A stretch of DNA of 64,000 bases from Ancylobacter sp. Lp-2 (lineage in GTDB: Bacteria > Pseudomonadota > Alphaproteobacteria > Rhizobiales > Xanthobacteraceae), in the NCBI RefSeq assembly GCF_020523795.1, contig NZ_JAJALI010000007.1, positions 248,001 to 312,000 on the forward strand, in the 5' to 3' direction. Below, in pieces: positions 57,650 through 64,000 of this stretch (position 1 is the first letter of the stretch; the number at the start of each line of letters is the position of its first letter). Below the pieces are notes generated by a model, which worked only from the letters and a program-made list of their open reading frames with translations, did not search any database and had not been told where the DNA came from. The position numbers were made by a program, and so were the translations under genes.

Positions 57650-60514
57650 TCAGGCGGCGGGCGAGGCGTCGGGCATCGCGCCGGCATTGGTTTCGTCGTC
57701 GGCGTCGAGCACCTGCAGCAGCGCCCGGCGGATCGCGGAATGCCGCGCCGCGCCGATGATCTTCGCCCCCAACAGGTCGGTGACATAGAACACGTCGACC
57801 ACCCGCTCGCCGAAGGTGGCGACATGGGCGGAGGCGATGTTGAGGTTGAGCCGCGACAGCGTCTGGGTGAGGCCGTAGAGCAGGCCGGGCCGGTCGAGGC
57901 CGGCGACTTCCACCACGGTGTGGCGGTTCGACCAGGAATTGTTGAGCGTGACCTCCGGCTCGACGGTGAAGGCGCGCGGCCGCTTGGGGATCTTCTTCGC
58001 CACCACTTCCGGCAGCCGGATCTCGCCCGACAGCGACTTCTCGATCGCCAAGGCGATGCGGTCGGCACGGCGGATCTCGTCCGAATCCTGCTCGAAGGCG
58101 CGGGTGAGCGAGATGGTGTCGAGCGCGCGGCCGTCGGTGGTGGTGCTGATCTGCGCATCGACGATGTTGGCGCCGGCGGCGGCGCAGGCCCCCGCGATCA
58201 CCGCCAGCAGCTTGGGATGATCCGGCGCGAAGACGGTGAGTTCGGTGATGCCACGCTTGGGATCGGTGCGGCTGGCGGTGGCCAGCGCCCGGCCCTGCGC
58301 TTCCGCCGCCAGGATGAAGTTGGCGTGCTCGACCTTGTGTTCGAGATCGACCCGCAGCCAGTAGCTGGGGTAGAGGCGGTCGATATAGCGCTCCAGCGCC
58401 TCCGGCTCCCAGGCGGAACTGGCGCCCGGCCCGGCGGTTCCCGACATGGCGGCGCGGAATTCCGCCTGCGCCCGGCCGACGCGCTGGTTGCGGTTGGAAT
58501 CCGAGAAGCCGCCGGTGACCACCGGCTCGGTCTCGTAGAACAGCGTGCGCAGCAGCTGCGACTTCCAGTTGTTCCACACGCCGGGGCCGACGGCGCGGAT
58601 GTCGGCGGTGGTGAGGATGAGCAGCAGCTTCATCCGCTCGAGGTTCTGGACCACGGCGCCGAAATTCTCGATGGTCTTGCGGTCGGAGAGGTCGCGCGAC
58701 TGGGCGATGGTCGACATCACCAGGTGCTCCTCGATCAGCCAGGCGACGGTCTCGGTGTCGGCCGCCGACAGGCCGAAGCGCGGGCACAGCTTGCGGGCGA
58801 CGCGGGCCCCGGCCACCGAATGGTCCTCCGGCCGGCCCTTGGCGATGTCGTGCAGGAACACCGCGACATAGAGGAGCTGGCGGTTCTTGATCTGGTGGAT
58901 CAGCTCGTTGGCGATGCCGTATTCCGGCCGGTCGCCGCGGTCGATCTCGGCGAGCACGCCGATGGCGCGGATCAGATGCTCGTCCACTGTGTAGGAGTGG
59001 TACATGTTGAACTGCATCATCGCGACGATCTTGCCGAATTCCGGCACGAAACGCCCGAGCACGCCGGTCTCGTTCATCCGCCGCAACACGATCTCGGCGG
59101 TGTCACGCGCGGTGAGGATGTCGAGGAACAGCCGGTTGGCTTCCGGATTGTCGCGCACGCCAGCATCGATGAGCTTCAGCGAGCGGGTGGCGAGCCGCAT
59201 CGCGTCGGGGTGAAAGGCGAGGCCCTTCTTGCCGGCATAGTGAAAGATGCGGATGAGATTGACAGGGTCGCGCTCGAAGGCGCCGGCATCGGCGACGTTG
59301 ATGCGGTCGTGATCGACGATGAAGTCCGGGCTTTCCTTCAGCTGGCGGTTGGGCGAGCGGCGCAGCCGGGCGATCATGCGATTGAGCCGCGGCACCGGCT
59401 TGTCGTGCCGCTCCTCCAGCGCCGAAGAGACGATGGCGGTGAGGTCGCCGACGTCCTTCGCCACCAGGAAATAGTGCTTCATGAAGCGCTCGACGTCCTT
59501 CAGGCCGGGATGCTCGACATAGCCGAGCCGCTCGGCCATCTCGCGCTGCAGGTCGAAGGACAGGCGCTCCTCCGCCTTGCCGGCGAGGAAGTGCAGGTGG
59601 CAGCGCACCGACCACAGGAAGCTCTCGCAACGGCGGAACAGCGTCGCTTCCTCCGGCGTGAACACGCCCTTGGCGACGAGGTCGCGGGTCTCGCGCACCC
59701 GGTAGACATATTTGGCGATCCAGAACAGCGTGTGCAGGTCGCGCAGGCCGCCCTTGCCGTCCTTGACGTTCGGCTCGACGAGATAGCGCGAGGCGCCGGC
59801 GCGCTTGTGGCGATCCTCGCGCTCGGTCAGCTTGGCGGTCACGAATTCCGCCGCCGTGCCTTCGACCACCTCGGCGTCGAAGCGGCGGATCAACTCGTCG
59901 AACAGCGCCAGCTCGCCGAGCAGCAGGCGCGCTTCCAGCAGCGAGGTGCGGATGGTCATGTCGCCGCGCGCCTGGCGGATGCACTCGTCGACCGAGCGGG
60001 TGGCGTGGCCGACCTTCAGCCCCATGTCCCACAGGACGTAGAGGATGGACTCCGCGACGCTTTCGCCCCAGGCGGTCTGCTTGTAGGGCAGCAGGAACAG
60101 GATATCGGTGTCCGAGCCCGGCGCCATCAGGCCGCGGCCATAGCCGCCCACCGCGACGATCGCCATGCGCTCGGCGGTGGACGGATTGTCGACCGGGTAG
60201 AGATATTTCACCACCAGCTCGTGGACCAGCTGGATGATCTCGTCCTGCAGCCGGGACAGCCGCTCGGCGCAGCGGCGGCCGGACCCGTCCGCCATCAGCC
60301 ATTTCTCGGCGACCTTGTGGCCCTCGCCATAGGCGAGCTTCAATCGCTTGGCGACGGCGCTGCGCAGCGCGATCTCGTTGCCGGGCTTGTCGCCGCTGAA
60401 CAGGCCTTCGGCGAGCGCGCTGAGTTCAGCGCGCATGGCGTCGATATCGAACAGCTCCCGGAAGGGCGCCTCGGTACGGCGGCGGCGAGGTTCGTTCATG
60501 GCACGGTCCGGCAT
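57650..60514 (-). CDS. glnD: PII uridylyltransferase / uridylyl-removing enzyme
   Basis: 954-residue sensor of glutamine that uridylylates or de-uridylylates PII. The nucleotidyltransferase centre is VGGYGRGLMAPGSDTDILFL (near 125-145); the HD domain contains AVFLHDIAKGRPEDHSVAGA (near 555); two ACT domains close the protein (ELTVFAPDHPKLLAVIAGAC and VEVAGLDRPGLLYGLTQTLS). It begins at ATG 60514, with ATG 60499 (MNEPRRRRTEAPF) as an alternative. It is a normal-length, intact gene. Confidence 0.95.
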   Translation of the reverse strand: MPDRAMNEPRRRRTEAPFRELFDIDAMRAELSALAEGLFSGDKPGNEIALRSAVAKRLKLAYGEGHKVAEKWLMADGSGRRCAERLSRLQDEIIQLVHELVVKYLYPVDNPSTAERMAIVAVGGYGRGLMAPGSDTDILFLLPYKQTAWGESVAESILYVLWDMGLKVGHATRSVDECIRQARGDMTIRTSLLEARLLLGELALFDELIRRFDAEVVEGTAAEFVTAKLTEREDRHKRAGASRYLVEPNVKDGKGGLRDLHTLFWIAKYVYRVRETRDLVAKGVFTPEEATLFRRCESFLWSVRCHLHFLAGKAEERLSFDLQREMAERLGYVEHPGLKDVERFMKHYFLVAKDVGDLTAIVSSALEERHDKPVPRLNRMIARLRRSPNRQLKESPDFIVDHDRINVADAGAFERDPVNLIRIFHYAGKKGLAFHPDAMRLATRSLKLIDAGVRDNPEANRLFLDILTARDTAEIVLRRMNETGVLGRFVPEFGKIVAMMQFNMYHSYTVDEHLIRAIGVLAEIDRGDRPEYGIANELIHQIKNRQLLYVAVFLHDIAKGRPEDHSVAGARVARKLCPRFGLSAADTETVAWLIEEHLVMSTIAQSRDLSDRKTIENFGAVVQNLERMKLLLILTTADIRAVGPGVWNNWKSQLLRTLFYETEPVVTGGFSDSNRNQRVGRAQAEFRAAMSGTAGPGASSAWEPEALERYIDRLYPSYWLRVDLEHKVEHANFILAAEAQGRALATASRTDPKRGITELTVFAPDHPKLLAVIAGACAAAGANIVDAQISTTTDGRALDTISLTRAFEQDSDEIRRADRIALAIEKSLSGEIRLPEVVAKKIPKRPRAFTVEPEVTLNNSWSNRHTVVEVAGLDRPGLLYGLTQTLSRLNLNIASAHVATFGERVVDVFYVTDLLGAKIIGAARHSAIRRALLQVLDADDETNAGAMPDASPAA

Positions 60515-60628
60515 GATGGGTCTTCCGCTTTAACCGATCCGGCCGCCGTCGTCATCGGCGGCGAGGGCCGACGGGCGGAACATCGTGCTTTTCGAACCAG
60601 ATACCGGCAGGCGGGCCACAAACGCGAA

Positions 60629-60652
60629 CATGCCCGGCACGGGCCGGGCATG
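60629..60652. terminator. Perfect 10-base hairpin between glnD and the PRC-barrel gene
   Basis: CATGCCCGGC (60629-60638) pairs with GCCGGGCATG (60643-60652) around a 4-base loop. Read on the minus strand it lies 72 bases after the PRC gene stop and is followed by TTCGCGTTTG, a weak T-tract. A second stem, CCCGGC-TTAC-GCCGGG, lies at about 60687-60702. Confidence 0.55.
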
Positions 60653-60723
60653 TCAGGGGGCGATCGACGCTGTACCGAGGCATCGCCCGGCTTACGCCGG
60701 GTCCGGCCTTGTCGAGGCTGGGC

Positions 60724-61278
60724 TTACTGGGTCTTGGGCGCGGCGGCGGCGCTGTTGCTCTGCTCCAGCGTCTTGAACTCCGGCGCGGAATTCAGCTCTT
60801 CCTTGGTGAGCGCCACCACGATCTTCTCGCCGTCCTGGGTCGGGGTGGCGGTCAGCGATTTGAAGGAGACGGCCACCGGCTTGGCGCCGATGCCGAGGAA
60901 GCCGCCGACATCGATCACCGCGGCGGTGATGGTACCGTCGCGCTCCAGCACCACGTCGCTGATCGATCCGAGCTTCTCGTCGGTCGAGGTGACGACGTCG
61001 GTGCCGATCAGATCCGAGCCGAGCCACTGCGTGCCGGTCTGGGCGCTGACGAAGATCGGGGTGGTCGGCACCGCCGTGGTCTGCGCGCTGGCATTCGGCA
61101 TGGTGGAGGCCGGCGCGGTGGGCGAAGCCGGCGAGGGCGACGTCGCATTGGGCAGGGTCTGCTCGTTAGCGGCGTCGGGTTGCTGCGAACTGGGCGAGGG
61201 GCTCTGGGCAAACGCCACGGCGGGGGCGAGCGACAGGGCCGCAAGCGCGGTATAGGTGACAATCCTGTTCGTCATCAT
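60724..61278 (-). CDS. Exported PRC-barrel domain protein
   Basis: 184 residues. A signal peptide (MMTNRIVTYTALAALSLAPA, cleavage near VAFAQ|SPSP) is followed by a Ser/Pro/Ala-rich linker to residue 75, then a PRC-barrel (WLGSDLIGTDVVTSTDEKLG, SISDVVLERDGTITAAVIDV, GGFLGIGAKPVAVSFKSLTA). These domains are common in stress-related rhizobial exported proteins. It ends in an Ala-rich tail. A GGGAG precedes the start. Confidence 0.8.
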   Translation of the reverse strand: MMTNRIVTYTALAALSLAPAVAFAQSPSPSSQQPDAANEQTLPNATSPSPASPTAPASTMPNASAQTTAVPTTPIFVSAQTGTQWLGSDLIGTDVVTSTDEKLGSISDVVLERDGTITAAVIDVGGFLGIGAKPVAVSFKSLTATPTQDGEKIVVALTKEELNSAPEFKTLEQSNSAAAAPKTQ

Positions 61279-61407
61279 CGTACTCCCGTCAATATCAAAA
61301 TCCGGTAGTCAAGCGACCTTGCGGCCGTCTGTTGGGATAACGATGCCTATACTGTTTGGTTCCGGATTTTTATTTTATCGTCTGGGACGATATTACTTAT
61401 ATACCAT

Positions 61408-61950
61408 TCATTCGATTGTCGAAATATCCGCCAGGCAAACGGTTAGGTTCTCGGTCGGGATGTTCGGCCGCAGGCCCCCGAGCGCCGAGAGGCAGCCGCG
61501 CGGCATGGCGGCCGGGGCCGTGCCCGCCGGCGTCGGCGACGTGCCCGGCGCCTTGATATCGATGGCGGGCTTGGGTGCCAGCGGTGGCGCGTCGCGTGCC
61601 AGATCGGGCGTCGGCGCCGCCGAGGGCGCCGATGGGACGGTCGTTGCCGGCACGATGATATCGAGGCGCGGGCCCTTGGGGGCGCGGTTGACCAGCGGCG
61701 ACTGCGTGACCGCCGGCGCGTCAATGGCCCGCGGTGCCGGGTGCGGCACCCGCTCCGGGGTGAAGGCGAGCGCGGCGAGCGGCAGCGCCGCCGCCAGTCC
61801 GGTCGCGGCGCCGAAGAGATAGGCAGTGCCGACGAGGCCGGCCCTGGCGATGCCGGATTTCCTTGCGGTGCCCGTCCCGGCAATGGTGGCGCTGGTGCCC
61901 GGCCCGGCCGCGCGGGGCTTGGCGAGCTTCAATAGATGTCGGCCCATCAT
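61408..61950 (-). CDS. Unrecognised single-pass membrane protein with Pro-rich region
   Basis: A 180-residue frame from the first of two ATGs at 61950, behind GGAGGG; the frame continues to ATG 62049. Residues about 35-65 are hydrophobic (GLVGTAYLFGAATGLAAALP) and could span the membrane. The following 75 residues are Pro/Ala-rich; the C-terminus ends RGCLSALGGLRPNIPTENLT, then VCLADISTIE, with two Cys. No family was recognised. Coding support is frame composition and the ribosome-binding site. The region 61279-61407 is AT-rich and probably the promoter area of the PRC gene. Confidence 0.5.
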   Translation of the reverse strand: MMGRHLLKLAKPRAAGPGTSATIAGTGTARKSGIARAGLVGTAYLFGAATGLAAALPLAALAFTPERVPHPAPRAIDAPAVTQSPLVNRAPKGPRLDIIVPATTVPSAPSAAPTPDLARDAPPLAPKPAIDIKAPGTSPTPAGTAPAAMPRGCLSALGGLRPNIPTENLTVCLADISTIE

Positions 61951-62119
61951 GTCTCGAACCCTCCGGCGAAGGCGCGTGACGGCATCGCGCACGAGGGCGC
62001 GCAAGCCGCACCCTCGTCGGGAAGTCCCACGAGCGTTGAGAAAATCCATGACGCCCCGCCTGCTGTGCCAGCGGCGTCGCTATGGTTAACGCGGGGCTAA
62101 GCGCGAAGTTCCCGTGGGT

Positions 62120-63445
62120 TCAGCGGGAAAGAGTGAGATGGTGCTCGGGCACCGAGACGTGGCAGACCAGCCCGTCCGGCTTGAAGTCGAGCTCGACCTC
62201 GCCGTCGAGCCCGCGCGCGAGATTGCGTTCGATCACCAGCGAACCGAAGCCGCGCGAGGCCGGGGGAGTGACGCGGGGCCCGCCCTTCTCGGTCCAGCTC
62301 AGCTCGAAGCCGCCGCCGGCTTCCGGCTGGCGACGCACCCACTGGATCGCCACCTTGCCGGACGGTACCGACAGGGCGCCGTACTTGACGGCGTTGGTGG
62401 ATAACTCGTGCAGGGCGAGGCCGATATTCTGCGCCGCCTCCGGCTTCAGGAACAGGTCCGGGCCGGCGATGGAAATGCGGTTGGTGTCCTGGTCGAGATG
62501 ATGGCCGAGCTGCGAGCGCACCATGTCGTGCAGCGAGGCGCCATGCCAGCTTTCCTGCACCAGCAGGTCGTGCGAGCGGGACAGGGCCTGTAGCCGGGCG
62601 CTGAACTGCTCGACGAAGTGGTCGATGGTGGTGGAGTGGCGTGCGGTCTGCCGCGCCATCGCCTGGATCACCGCCAGCAGGTTCTTCGAGCGATGGGTCA
62701 GCTCGCGCATCAACAGGCGCAGATGGCGCTCGTTCTCCTTGCGATCGGTGATGTCCACCGCCGCGCCGGTGAGCCCGACCGTGGTGCCGGCAAGATCGCG
62801 CAGCGGCTCGATGTGCACGTCGTACCACATCTGCGTGCCGGATTCCTCGACCTCCACCTCGCCCTTGCGCGGCTCGTTGCTGGTGAGGGCCTCACGCTTC
62901 AGCAGGGCGAGGGGCTGGGCGCGTTGATCCCCGAGCAGGTCGGCATCGCTGGCGCCGAGCACCTGCTCGACCGGAAAGCCGAACAGCGGCTTGCTGATCG
63001 AGGTGTATCGCAGTTCCCTGTCCTGGGTGAAGATCGACACGTTGGAGCCGCGCAGCGCCATCTCGTAGCGCTGCAGCGCCGTGGCGAGCTCCAGCGCGAG
63101 ACGCCGCTGCTCGGTGGCCACGTGCACCGGCGAGGGGAGGGCCACCAGCACCTTGAGATTGGTCCACAGCGCCACCGCGCCGACCACGTTGAGCCCGGCC
63201 AGGCCGAAGCGGATGGTCGACTGCACCCAGGGCGCGACGCCCTCATAGTCGATGGCCGCGGCCAGCGACAGCATGCCGATGGTGAGCAGCAGCGAGGCCA
63301 GCAGGAATACCAGCAGGCGCATGCGCGTCGACAGGTCACGACGCAGATACAGCAGACGTACCAGCGCGAGCGTCATGGCGAAGGACGACACGACACTGAC
63401 GGTGCGCGCCATGTCGTCCACGGAATTGAGCTCGATGAGCGACAT
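62120..63445 (-). CDS. Membrane-bound HWE-family sensor histidine kinase
   Basis: 441 residues. The N-terminus has about three or four membrane helices (residues 15-100: SFAMTLALVRLLYL, LLVFLLASLLLTIGMLSLAA, GLAGLNVVGAVALWTN). A PAS domain spans about 120-235 (TALQRYEMALRGSNVSIFTQ, YDVHIEPLRDLAGTTVGLTG). The kinase core opens LMRELTHRSKNLLAVIQAMA with His251 as phosphorylated residue; the HELSTNAVKYGAL N-box and WTE (HWE signature) follow. It starts 8 bases after phyR and is probably co-transcribed with it, so PhyR is its likely partner. HWE/HisKA2 kinases activate PhyR in related bacteria. Confidence 0.9.
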   Translation of the reverse strand: MSLIELNSVDDMARTVSVVSSFAMTLALVRLLYLRRDLSTRMRLLVFLLASLLLTIGMLSLAAAIDYEGVAPWVQSTIRFGLAGLNVVGAVALWTNLKVLVALPSPVHVATEQRRLALELATALQRYEMALRGSNVSIFTQDRELRYTSISKPLFGFPVEQVLGASDADLLGDQRAQPLALLKREALTSNEPRKGEVEVEESGTQMWYDVHIEPLRDLAGTTVGLTGAAVDITDRKENERHLRLLMRELTHRSKNLLAVIQAMARQTARHSTTIDHFVEQFSARLQALSRSHDLLVQESWHGASLHDMVRSQLGHHLDQDTNRISIAGPDLFLKPEAAQNIGLALHELSTNAVKYGALSVPSGKVAIQWVRRQPEAGGGFELSWTEKGGPRVTPPASRGFGSLVIERNLARGLDGEVELDFKPDGLVCHVSVPEHHLTLSR

Positions 63446-63453
63446 GCCTCGAC

Positions 63454-64000
63454 TCAGGCGGTGGCGCGCTGCTCCCTCGGACGCGCCTTGCGCTCGAAGA
63501 AGAGGGCCTGGCTGATCACGGCAGCGACCATGGAGGGCTGGAACGGCTTGGCGATCAGGAAGGCCGGTTCCGGCCGCACGCCGGTGAGGAAGCGCTCAGG
63601 ATAGGCGGTGATGAAGATCACCGGTACCTCGACGCTCTCGATCAGCTCGTTCACCGCGTCGAGGCCGGAGGAGCCGTCCGCCAGCTGGATGTCGGCGAGC
63701 ACGAGGCCCGGCGGCTTGCGACGGGCGAGGCTGACCGCCTCGGAATGGGTGCGGGCGATGCCGGTCACCCGATGGCCGAGGCTCTCCACCAGTCCCTCGA
63801 GGTCGAGGGCGATGAACGGCTCGTCCTCGATGATGAGGACGTCGGTCGCGATCTCCGCCGCCAATTCGCGTCCGGCTTCCTCGACGAGGTTGCGCAGCGT
63901 GGCGACGTCGATGTCGAGCACCGCCGCGGCTTCCTCCTCGCTGAAGCCTTCGAGCGAGACGAGAAGGAAGGCCTGACGAACCGGCGGCGTGATGTGGCTG
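63454..64000 (-). CDS. phyR: General stress response regulator PhyR, 5' end beyond the window
   Basis: The visible part is the second half of the ECF-sigma-like domain (TPPVRQAFLLVSLEGFSEEE, AAAVLDIDVATLRNLVEEAG) and the whole receiver domain (DVLIIEDEPFIALDLEGLVE, then LADIQLADGSSGLDAVNELI with the phospho-acceptor Asp in ADIQ, and FITAYPERFLTG, AFLIAKPFQPSM). This order, sigma mimic then receiver, is unique to PhyR. When phosphorylated it sequesters NepR and frees EcfG. The first 80 or so residues lie beyond 64000; nepR and ecfG would be expected nearby but are not seen. Confidence 0.95.
   Translation of the reverse strand, partial: SHITPPVRQAFLLVSLEGFSEEEAAAVLDIDVATLRNLVEEAGRELAAEIATDVLIIEDEPFIALDLEGLVESLGHRVTGIARTHSEAVSLARRKPPGLVLADIQLADGSSGLDAVNELIESVEVPVIFITAYPERFLTGVRPEPAFLIAKPFQPSMVAAVISQALFFERKARPREQRATA

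Noticed and set aside
57740..61255. A plus-strand open frame of more than 1100 codons across glnD
   Set aside because: Its composition is that of an antisense shadow, and it crosses two unrelated genes and their terminator.
1..64000. tRNA or rRNA genes
   Set aside because: No T-loop GTTCRANNC with matching acceptor and anticodon arms was found by eye; a tRNAscan run would be decisive.

Overview
The window reads as a piece of the main chromosome of a high-GC alphaproteobacterium of the order Hyphomicrobiales. Supporting signs are a GcrA cell-cycle regulator with a cluster of GANTC sites, a double-domain dCTP deaminase, a SAM-II riboswitch in front of metZ, a PhyR general-stress regulator with an HWE-type histidine kinase, HisZ-dependent HisG, and several families of rhizobial-style intergenic palindromes. 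A Xanthobacteraceae-like host (Ancylobacter/Starkeya type) is my guess and is not proven by the sequence.

Layout. 1-7.6 kb: partial aroC, a DUF21-CBS (CNNM/CorC) membrane protein, an orphan Flp-like pilin, the helicase hrpB, a frameshifted haem-peroxidase relic and an omega-amino-acid aminotransferase. 7.8-11.8 kb: a membrane TPR protein with a cyclase-associated N-terminal domain, then a two-gene phosphonate unit (FAD oxidoreductase and phnX). 12-17.4 kb: hisS, a quinone-oxidoreductase-like enzyme, a large palindromic intergenic element, and hisZ-hisG. 17.5-20.9 kb: cysG, a UPF0114 membrane protein, msrA and a small membrane protein. 21-30.5 kb: a complete cbb3 oxidase locus, ccoNOQP behind a perfect FNR/FixK box, then ccoGHIS and an overlapping MFS gene with the copper-binding signature of CcoA. 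30.6-34.6 kb: an MFS-acyltransferase-acyl-CoA/ACP-synthetase fusion with a TetR regulator and a palindromic operator. 34.6-37.3 kb: ybaB, dnaX and the SRP RNA gene ffs. 37.8-42.9 kb: HIT protein, nudC, a MerR regulator with a textbook 19-bp-spacer promoter, a carboxymuconolactone-decarboxylase-like gene, dCTP deaminase, and SAM-II plus metZ. 43-47.6 kb: a repeat array holding an IS relic, apaG, trkH, argE and more repeats. 47.7-53.1 kb: hslO, argD-argF with a leader hairpin, two small exported proteins, and gcrA. 53.2-64 kb: a YgjP-type metallopeptidase, a decayed IS5-family element, a class A penicillin-binding protein, an SMR transporter, glnD, a PRC-barrel protein, an unrecognised membrane protein, an HWE kinase and the C-terminal part of phyR.

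Most genes are housekeeping, and no CRISPR array, prophage, toxin-antitoxin or defence island was seen. The most rewarding material is regulatory and in the intergenic repeats: the FNR box, the MerR promoter, a possible argD attenuator, the gcrA GANTC cluster, ffs with its promoter, SAM-II, and a 43-kb repeat array in which one copy is interrupted by an IS remnant while a neighbouring copy preserves the empty site. The assignment of a CcoA-type copper importer to the end of the ccoGHIS operon is the most functionally informative call.
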